12,337 bases of DNA from Puniceicoccales bacterium (GTDB lineage Bacteria > Verrucomicrobiota > Verrucomicrobiia > Opitutales > JAIRKQ01). Within the stretch, counting starts at the first letter, position 1; each line of letters starts with the position of its first letter. Made by a program: the position numbers and the translations under genes. Under the pieces are notes generated by a model. The model saw nothing but the letters and a program-made list of their open reading frames with translations. It made no database searches and was not told the origin of the DNA. This document shows positions 1-7,768 of the stretch, in pieces. The stretch spans positions 1 through 12,337 of the forward strand of contig JAITOW010000025.1 in assembly GCA_031289835.1 (NCBI GenBank). Reading direction: 5' to 3'.

Positions 1-1
1 T

Positions 2-673
2 TATGGCATAGCGCGATGCTTTGGATTTTCCCCTCGGAAGATCATGGAATTGAATGACATGGATAGGTCGTCGAAGTTATATGTCGGTCAGACGATGAAA
101 CTTCCCGGAAAAATTTCGAAGGGCGAGTTTAAGCAACCCGTTAAAAAAAGCGACGTCAAAAGGAGCGATACTATTAAGTATACCGTTGAACGGGGGGATT
201 CGCTGTCAAAAATTGCCAGGATGCATTCCATGAAAACCTCTGAGCTTAAGGAACTTAACAACTTATCGAGTGATTTTATTCGTGAAGGGCAGCAGTTGGA
301 TGTCCATAAGCCAAAATGCCACATAGCCAAAGGAGCATCCACCGATGTCAAAAAGTGTGTTCTAGATGCGGATGGTTTGTACGTCATCCAGCAGGGCGAT
401 TCGTTGGACCGGATTGCTCGCAGTTTCGGGGTTAGCTCCAAGGCTTTGAAGGAGGCTAACGGGATCGATGATCCGCTAAAGTTGCAAATTGGCAAAAAAT
501 TGATTATCCCTTCCAAAAGCCATGTTTCCGGCCCTACAATTCAGCAGGGTGGAACCGCTACGGTTTCCAAGGGAGCGGGAAGTGGTGCTTCCGGTGCTGC
601 TCAAAGCAATGCGGATTCCGACGATTTTTTTGAAACATTTGATAGCATTAAAGTTTTTGAAGTTGGAAATTAG
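2..673 (+). CDS. LysM-repeat cell-wall-binding protein, 5' end cut by window
   Basis: The frame is open to the window edge. The codons before the ATG at 44 already encode the second half of a LysM repeat (GIARCFGFS, then LYVGQTMKLP), so the ATG at 44 is internal and the gene starts upstream. In the 223 visible residues there is a partial LysM (about 1-36), a full LysM at about 58-104 (YTVERGDSLSKIA) and another at about 126-171 (YVIQQGDSLDRIA, ending KLIIP). A Gly/Ser/Ala-rich linker and an acidic tail follow. LysM modules bind the GlcNAc-containing glycan of peptidoglycan, so an envelope location is expected, although the signal peptide would lie outside the window. No catalytic domain is visible. 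The stop codon shares one base with the ftsW start, so the two are probably co-translated. The family call is firm; the exact role is unknown. Confidence 0.87.
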   Translation, partial: YGIARCFGFSPRKIMELNDMDRSSKLYVGQTMKLPGKISKGEFKQPVKKSDVKRSDTIKYTVERGDSLSKIARMHSMKTSELKELNNLSSDFIREGQQLDVHKPKCHIAKGASTDVKKCVLDADGLYVIQQGDSLDRIARSFGVSSKALKEANGIDDPLKLQIGKKLIIPSKSHVSGPTIQQGGTATVSKGAGSGASGAAQSNADSDDFFETFDSIKVFEVGN

Positions 674-1809
674 TGAATATTTTTCTGGAAAGGTTACGTA
701 GGTGCATCTCCCCCGATAAAAGCCTAACTTGTTTAATTGCTTTGCTTTGTCCGGTTGTTCTTACTTTTATCGGGCTAGTTGTGTTGGCTAGCGCCAGTTT
801 GTCGTTTTACAGAAGTGAATCGCTGTTCTTTAGGCAATTATTCTGGCTTCTAATCTCCTTGATTTTTTTTCTAATTGGGGCATTTTTGGACCTCGATTTT
901 GTCAGGAGACACATAGCCAAAATTTTAGTTGCATTTTCCGTTTTGCTAATATTGGTGTTAATTCCGGGAATTGGGCGTTCCGTCAATGGTTCGCGGCGCT
1001 GGATCTCGATCGCCGGTATAAATTTTCAGGTTTCCGAGTTTGCTAAGATAGTTTTGATCATGTGGTTAGCCAATTATATCAGTCTTGCTAGGGGTGAAAT
1101 TAAATTGTTTGTTAGGGGGATGGTTAAGCCATTTGCGGTGGCAGCCTGCACAAGTGGTTTAATTTTGCTCGAGCCCGATTATGGAACGGCAATTTTGCTC
1201 GGAGGAGTTTCAATATCGCTACTATTTTTGTATGGGGTTAGAATTTTTTACATCGTTGGAGCGGTGGTAGCAGCTTTAATTTCCGTATCGGTTCTGATAT
1301 TTTTCAACCCGGTGCGCATGCATAGGATCTTGGCTTTCATGGACATTGACTCCAATAAGCTCGGTGGTGCCTATCAGCTATGGCAGGGCATTTTGGGTTT
1401 CGCATCTGGTGGACTGTGGGGAAACGGTGTGGGAAACGGAAAGCAGCAGTTAGTTTACCTCCCGGAGGCTCATACGGATTTCATTTTGCCGATTTTAGGG
1501 GAAGAATTTGGTTCCGTTGCCGTTGTTTTTGTATTGGCTTTGTACCTCACGTTTTCTATCACCTGCATCGTGCAGGCAATGAGGATAAAGTCCACCTATC
1601 ATTCAGCTATTTCTTGCGGAATTGCGCTGTTGGTCGCCTATCAGGTCATCATAAATGTCGGCGTTGTCTGTGGATTGCTGCCAACAAAGGGCATGGTTTT
1701 ACCATTCATAAGCTATGGCGGTTCCAATTTGCTCGCCATTTACCTTATGTTAGGGATCTTGCTAAATTGTTTTTTGTTTGACCAAAATTTCAGTACAAAG
1801 GCCGAGTAG
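673..1809 (+). CDS. ftsW: FtsW, SEDS-family septal peptidoglycan glycosyltransferase
   Basis: This is a 378-residue polytopic membrane protein with about ten hydrophobic segments, the normal size for FtsW/RodA. The SEDS landmarks are present: EPDYGTA at 167-173, PEAHTDF at 264-270 with the conserved Asp269 proposed as catalytic in the family, and GLLPTKGMVLPFISYGGSN at 334-352. The TKG form of the last motif points to FtsW more than RodA. FtsW polymerises lipid II into glycan strands at the septum together with a class B PBP. The start is GTG at 673, which overlaps the TAG of the preceding gene by one base; GGA at 664-666 can serve as a ribosome binding site. The MurG-type start follows one base after the stop. 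Position next to murG is typical of dcw clusters. Confidence 0.95.
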   Translation: MNIFLERLRRCISPDKSLTCLIALLCPVVLTFIGLVVLASASLSFYRSESLFFRQLFWLLISLIFFLIGAFLDLDFVRRHIAKILVAFSVLLILVLIPGIGRSVNGSRRWISIAGINFQVSEFAKIVLIMWLANYISLARGEIKLFVRGMVKPFAVAACTSGLILLEPDYGTAILLGGVSISLLFLYGVRIFYIVGAVVAALISVSVLIFFNPVRMHRILAFMDIDSNKLGGAYQLWQGILGFASGGLWGNGVGNGKQQLVYLPEAHTDFILPILGEEFGSVAVVFVLALYLTFSITCIVQAMRIKSTYHSAISCGIALLVAYQVIINVGVVCGLLPTKGMVLPFISYGGSNLLAIYLMLGILLNCFLFDQNFSTKAE

Positions 1810-1810
1810 A

Positions 1811-4800
1811 ATGAAAACATACGCCATAGCTTGCGGGGGAACGGGTGGACATATCGCTCCGGGAATTGCTCTTGCCGAACGGCTGCTCGAAAGAAATAAC
1901 GAGTGCATCCTGGTTGTCAGTAAAAAAGAAGTCGATGATATTTTTTTACGTAAGTATGCCAATATCAGAAAAATATCCCTTTCGGCTTCTCCCTTTTCGA
2001 AGCAATTGTTCAAGTTTTCGAAATTTCTCTTCACTCAAACTTTTTCATTTTTCACGGCACTGTTTTTTCTTTTGAAAAACAGGATAAATTGCGTAATTGG
2101 TTTCGGCGGTTTCACAAGTGTCCCCGTTGTTTTAGCGGCATTTTTCCTGGGAAAACGGATTGTACTACACGAATCGAACCGAGTCATAGGTAAGAGTATT
2201 AAACTTTTGTCCATTTTTGCGGACGTCGTTTATCTACCCCCAGAAGTTAAATTTCAGGCGAAATTTTTGAACAAGAAGGTCAAAAATATCACCTGTCCGG
2301 TTAGGCGGGAAATCTTCAAATTTAGCCAACTGGCTGCCAAGGAAAGGCTTGGTATTAGTGCTAAACATCGTATGATTTTAGTTTTAGGAGGTAGTCAAGG
2401 TGCAAAAATTTTGACAAATTGGGCAGTCGAAAATTATAAAAGTTTTAATAAAAACAACGTTTGCGTGTATTGCATAAGTGGCAGCCGGGCCCCTAAAAAT
2501 TTTGAGATAAACGGCAATAAATTTATCCCTTTCTGCAACGACATGAATCTGCTATATAATGCGGCGGACGTCATTATTTCGCGTGCCGGTTCGGGCACAA
2601 TTTCCGAGGCGATAAGGTGTCAAAAAAAAATGATCCTCGTTCCGTTCAAATGTGCGGCCGATGGCCATCAATTGGCAAATGCCAGGTATGCGGAAAAATT
2701 GGGTTATGCAACATGCGTTGAGGAATCGGAGATTGGCATGCTATTAGCTAAAACTATGGATGCTTTAAGATCCGGTGATGGGAGCAGTGTGGCAACTTCC
2801 CCTGAAATTGACCCAACAAGTTTAATGGTTGGTGATATCGATGTGCCGCAGAGCATTTATATGATGGGTGTGTGCGGAGCTGGAATGGCCCCGTTGGCGA
2901 TTTACCTGTCCGAGATCGGTTTCAATGTATACGGCTGGGACGACTTTCCGGACCTAAATGTCAAGGATATGCTTGTGCAACACAGGGTCGTTTTCATGCC
3001 GGATAGGGCATTGCCGCGCAAGTGCGATTGCGTCGTCGTATCGAGTGCGATCAATGTAAGGGCGGATGATGTGTGCATTCGAGCCAGAAAGCTTGAGCTG
3101 AGTGTTTACAGGCGCGGAGAATTTTTGGCGAGGATCATTGGGCATAAAAAATTATTGGCGATTGTTGGCTCCCATGGAAAAACTTCCGTTTGTGCGCGCA
3201 TTGCTCAAATTTTAGCGTCTTCCGGTATGCATTTCGATTACCTTGTCGGCGGATTTTTTAAGGATAGCTCCGTTGCTCCGGCAAAGTACCATCCCGATGC
3301 GGAATGGGTTATTGCGGAAGTTGACGAAAGTGATTGTACGATCAGGAATTTTTCACCGGAAGTAACCGTTGCACTGAACTATGATGACGACCATATCGTG
3401 AATTACCGCGGAAGCGAGGGGTTAAAGGCGACTTTTTACGAGCTATTTGTTCGCACGAAATCGAAAATTTATGTAACCGCAGATGATGTCATTTTTAGTT
3501 CGATGGCATCGCAAATGCCCGAAAAATTTTCCCCCATTGAGGATTTGCCAAACAATGACTTTGTCAGTCGAAATGATCAAATTGCCCATTTCGTTGTTGG
3601 GGATCTTTTCAATGTGGAAGGGAATGAAATTTTTAAATTTAGCGGAGTGAAGCGTCGCAATGATTTGATGTGCAAGGTTGGAAATATTACCTTTCTTCAG
3701 GATTATGCTCACCACCCAACGGAGATTGAGGCTGTCTTGACCTATGTTCGGTCCCACTATCCCGATCACGAAATTACCATTGTTTTTCAGCCGCACAGGG
3801 TATCTCGCACGAAGCAATATTTTGAGAAATTTGCCGGTGTTTTACAAAAATTTGACAGTATTATCCTCGTTGAGGTATACTGTGCCTTTGAAGAGCGCTT
3901 GGGCGAAATTTCTAGTAGGCTTATCTATGACAGGCTGGATAATAACCGTCGGCTTTTCGTGGATGACATTGAAAATTTGGGCAATGAACTCAGCGGATAT
4001 TGTTTGTCTCTGAACAAAAACAAGGAACACCTGATTTTGTTTGCTTGCGCTGGAGATTTGCTCAAGTACGCGAAGGTGTTTGTCGATGAATATCGTGCAA
4101 GCGTAATTTTCAAAGAGCTGGACACGGATATTTGTTCACTAAATATGCCACTCGGAACAAAAACCACCTTTGGGTGTAATGCCATTGCAAGGATGTTTGT
4201 TGAACCTAGAAGCGAGGAGGAGTTATTGAAAATTCTGCGCCTGTGCAGGGACTTAAATTTAGAATACACCATACTTGCAAGCGGCTCAAATGTTGTGTTT
4301 CCCGATGGAATTTATGGCAAAATTGTCATAAAATTGACAGGTGAATATTGGCAACAAATTGAATTTTTATCCGAAAAACGCTTGCGTGTTTATGCCGGAA
4401 CAAAGTTGAATGACCTATCCACAAGGGCACATGAAATGGGTTTCGATTGCCTTGCATTTTTGAGATATATTCCCGGGACAGTCGGTGGTGCGGTGATCAT
4501 GAACGCCGGTGCGCATGGGCATTCGATTTCCGAATTTGTGTCAGCGGTTTGCGTACTTGGTGGCAATGAAGTTTCGAAGATTCTTTCCAACGATGAGTGT
4601 GGCTTTGGATACCGTTCCTCCAAATTTGAGCGAGGGTTAATAATTATGTACACTGAGTTGGAGCTGAAAGATTCAAAGAAAGTTTGTAATGATTACAAAA
4701 AAGTGCGCCAATCTACACAACCGCGGGGGAAAACGTTTGGTTCAATTTTCAAAAACCCGGAAGGAGATTACGCGGGCCGCTTGATAGAAGAATGTGGGTT

Positions 4801-4975
4801 AAAGGGATATTGGAGCGGTGATGCGGTTATTTCCGAAAAACATGCCAATTTTTTGATAAATTTGGGAAAGGCGTCCGCGAATGATGTGGAGCATGTTATT
4901 GACAACGTGAGGTACGAGGTTTTTGATAAGTTTAATGTGTTCTTGGAAACGGAAGTGCTTTTTTTAAGAAAATGA
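1811..4975 (+). CDS. MurG-MurC-MurB trifunctional fusion, peptidoglycan precursor synthesis
   Basis: One uninterrupted frame (1054 residues) joins three enzymes. MurG (about 1-325), the transferase making lipid II, shows GGTGGH at 9-14, HESN at 120-123, SRAGSGTISE at 257-266 and DGHQ at 284-287. After a Ser/Asp/Pro-rich linker, MurC (about 349-760), the UDP-MurNAc:L-alanine ligase, shows GVCGAGM at 353-359, GSHGKTS at 453-459, DESD at 505-508 and DYAHHPTEI at 631-639. MurB (about 770-1054), the FAD-dependent UDP-MurNAc dehydrogenase, shows GSN at 825-827, IPGTVGG at 887-893, YRSS at 934-937, the catalytic-Ser motif GSIFKNP at 977-983 and a C-terminal Glu1048; its short form resembles type II MurB. 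Met at 1811 puts GGTGGH at the usual distance; an ATG at 1778 would overlap ftsW. No Shine-Dalgarno precedes the internal ATGs at 2825 or 4145, so separate MurC or MurB starts look unlikely. The MurC part is about 40 residues short before GVKRR. Confidence 0.93.
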   Translation: MKTYAIACGGTGGHIAPGIALAERLLERNNECILVVSKKEVDDIFLRKYANIRKISLSASPFSKQLFKFSKFLFTQTFSFFTALFFLLKNRINCVIGFGGFTSVPVVLAAFFLGKRIVLHESNRVIGKSIKLLSIFADVVYLPPEVKFQAKFLNKKVKNITCPVRREIFKFSQLAAKERLGISAKHRMILVLGGSQGAKILTNWAVENYKSFNKNNVCVYCISGSRAPKNFEINGNKFIPFCNDMNLLYNAADVIISRAGSGTISEAIRCQKKMILVPFKCAADGHQLANARYAEKLGYATCVEESEIGMLLAKTMDALRSGDGSSVATSPEIDPTSLMVGDIDVPQSIYMMGVCGAGMAPLAIYLSEIGFNVYGWDDFPDLNVKDMLVQHRVVFMPDRALPRKCDCVVVSSAINVRADDVCIRARKLELSVYRRGEFLARIIGHKKLLAIVGSHGKTSVCARIAQILASSGMHFDYLVGGFFKDSSVAPAKYHPDAEWVIAEVDESDCTIRNFSPEVTVALNYDDDHIVNYRGSEGLKATFYELFVRTKSKIYVTADDVIFSSMASQMPEKFSPIEDLPNNDFVSRNDQIAHFVVGDLFNVEGNEIFKFSGVKRRNDLMCKVGNITFLQDYAHHPTEIEAVLTYVRSHYPDHEITIVFQPHRVSRTKQYFEKFAGVLQKFDSIILVEVYCAFEERLGEISSRLIYDRLDNNRRLFVDDIENLGNELSGYCLSLNKNKEHLILFACAGDLLKYAKVFVDEYRASVIFKELDTDICSLNMPLGTKTTFGCNAIARMFVEPRSEEELLKILRLCRDLNLEYTILASGSNVVFPDGIYGKIVIKLTGEYWQQIEFLSEKRLRVYAGTKLNDLSTRAHEMGFDCLAFLRYIPGTVGGAVIMNAGAHGHSISEFVSAVCVLGGNEVSKILSNDECGFGYRSSKFERGLIIMYTELELKDSKKVCNDYKKVRQSTQPRGKTFGSIFKNPEGDYAGRLIEECGLKGYWSGDAVISEKHANFLINLGKASANDVEHVIDNVRYEVFDKFNVFLETEVLFLRK

Positions 4976-5883
4976 AAGATGTTATAATTTTATCCGGAGG
5001 TGAGCGTTCATCCGAGCGCGATGTTTCTCTGCGTTCCGGCCGGATGCTTTACACTTCGCTATCAAAGAGTTTCAAGACGAAGTTGGTTGTTTACGACAGG
5101 GATGAGTTACCAAGTGACGTGGCAAAGCGCCGTGATGCCATAATATTTCCAATAACGCTTGGTGAATTTGGCGAAGATGGGGGTTTGCAAGCCCTGATGG
5201 ATGAGGCGGGTTTATGTTACGTTGGTTCCGGGAGGGAAGCAAGCGCACTGTGCATGAACAAGTTTGCCACGAAAAATGTCGTTGCAAAAAATGGTGTTCC
5301 AGTGGTTGATGGTGTAAAGTTTACCATCAAAGGTAATAGGGCAATGGACCTTGATAGGTCACGCTTGTCGGGCGATTGTGTCCTAAAACCGAATGATCGA
5401 GGCAGCAGCATTGGCGTGAAGAAAATAGAAGCCAAAGACATAGATGCTGCGATTGCGGACACGCGCGATGGTGAGTTTTTGCTTGAAAAAAATATCCTGG
5501 GCAAGGATCTGACTGTGGGTGTGCTAGATGGTCAGGCGCTTGAGGTCGTAGAAATTTTGCCGAAACATGGATTTCTCGATTATAACAATAAATATACGGA
5601 GGGAGCGTCGGATAAAATTTGTCCAGCTCCAATCGGAGCTGAGGCCACAGAAAATGTAAAAAGATACTCTGAGATTGCCTATTGTGCCTGCGGTTGTCGC
5701 GATTGGGCACGCGTTGATTTTTTGATTGACGATTTCGGCAATGTGTTTTTCCTGGAAGTCAACACCATACCGGGCATGACGCAGACCAGTTTTTATCCAA
5801 TAAGTGCACAGGCATCCGGATTTTCCTACGATGCCCTTCTCATTAAACTTGTAAATCTAGCAGGTGCCCGTTTTGAATCGTGA
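4972..5883 (+). CDS. ddl: D-alanine--D-alanine ligase (Ddl)
   Basis: This is a 303-residue ATP-grasp enzyme of normal Ddl length that joins two D-Ala using ATP, giving the dipeptide MurF adds to the stem peptide. Visible features are the N-terminal GGERSSERDVSL with Glu15, GSSIGV at 144-149, the Tyr204 loop (LDYNNKY), ARVD at 246-249 with Arg247 and Asp249, and FLEVNTIPGMT with Glu262 and Asn264, which match substrate and Mg-ATP positions of E. coli DdlB. The usual HGxxGEDG motif reads LGEFGEDG at 63-70, so the conserved His is Leu. The ATG overlaps the TGA of the Mur fusion as ATGA, which means translational coupling. Nothing from the ftsQ-ftsA-ftsZ group follows. Confidence 0.94.
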   Translation: MKDVIILSGGERSSERDVSLRSGRMLYTSLSKSFKTKLVVYDRDELPSDVAKRRDAIIFPITLGEFGEDGGLQALMDEAGLCYVGSGREASALCMNKFATKNVVAKNGVPVVDGVKFTIKGNRAMDLDRSRLSGDCVLKPNDRGSSIGVKKIEAKDIDAAIADTRDGEFLLEKNILGKDLTVGVLDGQALEVVEILPKHGFLDYNNKYTEGASDKICPAPIGAEATENVKRYSEIAYCACGCRDWARVDFLIDDFGNVFFLEVNTIPGMTQTSFYPISAQASGFSYDALLIKLVNLAGARFES

Positions 5884-5891
5884 TTTTAATT

Positions 5892-5920
5892 TTGCGGTTT
5901 ATTGGGGTTTACTTTACTAT
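5892..5920 (+). promoter_or_regulatory. possible weak promoter before the deacetylase gene
   Basis: TTGCGG (5892-5897) and TACTAT (5915-5920) are 17 bases apart, and an overlapping TATAAC lies at 5918-5923. The match to sigma-70 consensus is modest (3/6 and 4/6). The support is mainly that the 72-base gap after ddl is AT-rich and that the next gene is functionally unrelated. No clear hairpin terminator for the dcw operon is visible here. Confidence 0.22.
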
Positions 5921-5955
5921 AACTTCAATTTTCTTTAAGTGTTACTGTGTAATTT

Positions 5956-6753
5956 ATGTTTAAGTGTAAGACTTTGTTATTGCTAGCTGTTATCATGTTC
6001 AGCGCCGGTGGTGGCGTGTGGGCTCAGAAAAAGATAGCGCTTCCCTTTGATGATTTGCCATGTCTGGAGAGCTATTCTCCTCTCGAAAAGGTGGTTAAAA
6101 TTAACCAGAACATCCTTGATATCCTTAGGAAAAACAATATTCGGTCCGTAGTATTTGTCAATGAATACAAAATTCATCATAGAAATGAGACAAATGAACG
6201 CACAAAAATTCTAGAAAAGTGGCTTGATGACGGGCATGATATGGGTAATTCCACCGCCTTGCACAGGAGTGCGGCGAAAACAGACTTTGAAGAATTTAAA
6301 GCTGATGTTCTCAATGGAGAAAAAACTATCAGCCAATTACTGGCGGCTAGGGGAAGGAAAATACGTTTTTTTAGATACCCATACCTTGAAAAAGGGAAAA
6401 ATTCACCAAAAACTGAAAAGTTTTTGAAAAAGCGTGGATACGTTATCGTAGGAGCTTCCATAGATCCCAAAGACTGGAAGTTTAACGCCCAGTATAGGGC
6501 AATCGCTGGGAAATATGGAATGGATTCCAAGGAAGCTAAGGCTATTAGGGACGCGTTTCTCCGCAATTTAAGGAAGGAAATAGAGGCGACGCTCATGCGA
6601 CCAAATCCCGAAATTTTGCTTCTTCACGCTTGCACGCTGACGAGCACTTTAATCAATGATATAATTAAAATAATCAAACAAAATGGGTATGTTTTCTGCA
6701 CGCTCGAAGAGGCTTTGGGAGAATATAAGCCATTGGAAAATATCGAACATTAG
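5956..6753 (+). CDS. secreted polysaccharide deacetylase, NodB homology (CE4)
   Basis: The product has 265 residues. The first 23 form a signal peptide (MFKCK, a hydrophobic core, then VWA before Q24), so it is exported. The rest follows the NodB/CE4 order: FDD at 31-33, GHDMGNSTALH at 93-103, RYPY at 140-143, DPKDW at 170-174 and LLLHA at 221-225. CE4 enzymes remove N-acetyl groups from peptidoglycan, chitin or other N-acetylated glycans with a metal held by Asp and two His. Here the second motif, normally NHTxxH, reads NSTALH, so the first metal His is Ser99 while His103 remains. Activity may be changed or lost. The start at 5956 gives the best signal peptide, but no good ribosome binding site precedes it. 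The substrate cannot be named. Confidence 0.82.
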   Translation: MFKCKTLLLLAVIMFSAGGGVWAQKKIALPFDDLPCLESYSPLEKVVKINQNILDILRKNNIRSVVFVNEYKIHHRNETNERTKILEKWLDDGHDMGNSTALHRSAAKTDFEEFKADVLNGEKTISQLLAARGRKIRFFRYPYLEKGKNSPKTEKFLKKRGYVIVGASIDPKDWKFNAQYRAIAGKYGMDSKEAKAIRDAFLRNLRKEIEATLMRPNPEILLLHACTLTSTLINDIIKIIKQNGYVFCTLEEALGEYKPLENIEH

Positions 6754-6759
6754 GAGGAG
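6752..6759 (+). promoter_or_regulatory. orphan Shine-Dalgarno (AGGAGGAG) with no gene behind it
   Basis: A near-perfect Shine-Dalgarno overlaps the TAG stop of the deacetylase gene. The starts within reach are a GTG at 6761, which stops after two codons, and a TTG at 6766, which gives six codons before TAA at 6784. The site looks like the leader of a gene once coupled to the deacetylase and now missing. Chance is also possible. Confidence 0.35.
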
Positions 6760-6797
6760 TGTGCCTTGAAAACGTATTTTTTTTAATTTTTGACGCA

Positions 6798-7712
6798 TTA
6801 TTTCGATTTAATTGAACGCTCCTTTTGTAGCTCCGCACATCTTTGGTTTAATGTTATTTTTCCAGATCCAAGGTTTTTTCTCGTTTTTTCTATCAGATTC
6901 ACAAGAGCACGTTGCAGTTTCGCTAATGCCTCTGGTTTTAATGAATTAGAGATATTTTCGAAGGGGAAATTTTTCAAAATTTTTTTTGCAATTTCTTCCG
7001 CCATTTTGTTTGTATATTGTGTGTGTCCTCCCACATGAATGGAGCGATTATCTATGACCTCCCTAAGTGGAAGAATTGGAGCTTCCTCCGGCGGCTTCTG
7101 TCCAAGCTCAGAAACCTCCTCAAAAGATTCTTGGCCAAGCTTAATAACTTTACCGGAAAATTTTCGTTCAAGCGTACGGCATGGATGATTTGGAGAATGA
7201 AAGGAATCCTGCATCGTTTTTCCTACGTCTATACCTGCCGGCAATTCCATCAGGTTATACGTGGCATCCTGACTAATTTTAAGCAATCCTAGCCATTTTC
7301 CAAGCTTCTTGTCCTTAAACAACTCTTGGGGAATAATGTGGTGAATTTGTAATTGCACACCAGGTCGAGAAGGATAGTTCGGGCTGTATTGGCTTTTTTT
7401 CGTCCCAAGTGGGAATCTTTGTTCGATTTTGTTAGTTTGTGGACTTTGTAGAGCATTCGCAAATTTGCAAATTTTTAAAGATATCTGTGGAAGGGGTTTC
7501 AGCGTACGCTTCCAACCCCGAGGACCTTTCCTGTCGCAAAGTTTACGGCAAGCGCCCCCACTATTTTCCCTGAGGCAAAGTTCACAATGACACACTTTAC
7601 ATTTGCCACTCACTCGAGGATGAAGATTAAGAAATTTTCCACCTTCCCGGTCCGCTTCGGCACATTTAGTACAAGGTTTATTGCTTTGACGAGCTACACT
7701 TACTTTACGCAT
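6798..7712 (-). CDS. cysteine-rich protein with A-HH (HNH/ENDO VII) nuclease domain, putative toxin or effector
   Basis: This 304-residue protein runs opposite to all its neighbours. The N-terminal 60 residues hold eight Cys in pairs (14/17, 38/41, 43/46, 55/59), suggesting one or two zinc sites. Residues about 120-245 match the A-HH nuclease pattern: QIHHIIP with His124 and His125, Asn153 in YNLMELP, then IHVGGHTQY with His226, His230 and Tyr233. A Lys/Glu-rich helical tail follows. A-HH domains are metal-dependent DNases found mostly at the C-terminus of polymorphic toxins. Here the domain is central and there is no export signal or long toxin stalk. No gene that could be its immunity protein is visible on either side. 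The start at 7712 has only a weak GGA upstream. It could be a toxin, an effector acting in a host, or a housekeeping HNH enzyme; the nuclease call rests on motif pattern. Confidence 0.72.
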   Translation of the reverse strand: MRKVSVARQSNKPCTKCAEADREGGKFLNLHPRVSGKCKVCHCELCLRENSGGACRKLCDRKGPRGWKRTLKPLPQISLKICKFANALQSPQTNKIEQRFPLGTKKSQYSPNYPSRPGVQLQIHHIIPQELFKDKKLGKWLGLLKISQDATYNLMELPAGIDVGKTMQDSFHSPNHPCRTLERKFSGKVIKLGQESFEEVSELGQKPPEEAPILPLREVIDNRSIHVGGHTQYTNKMAEEIAKKILKNFPFENISNSLKPEALAKLQRALVNLIEKTRKNLGSGKITLNQRCAELQKERSIKSK

Positions 7713-7738
7713 TTCAATTCCAAGATTAGATTCTCAAA

Positions 7739-7768
7739 ATAAGAGTCTTTATGGGGATATTTCGTCAA
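7739..7768 (-). promoter_or_regulatory. candidate sigma-70-type promoter for the A-HH nuclease gene
   Basis: Read on the - strand, TTGACG (7768-7763, 5/6 to consensus) is followed after 18 bases by TCTTAT (7744-7739, 4/6). Transcription would start near 7732, about 20 bases before the ATG at 7712. The prediction is by eye only. Confidence 0.33.

Noticed and set aside
88..516. Open frame on the - strand opposite the LysM gene
   Set aside because: The + strand carries clear LysM repeats over the same bases; the antisense product shows no recognisable feature.
1778..1810. Earlier ATG for the Mur fusion protein
   Set aside because: It would overlap ftsW by 32 bases and add 11 residues before the usual MurG start; ATG 1811 gives the normal spacing to GGTGGH.
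6777..6790. T-rich run after the deacetylase as an intrinsic terminator
   Set aside because: There is an 8-T run, but no convincing stem-loop lies just before it on either strand.
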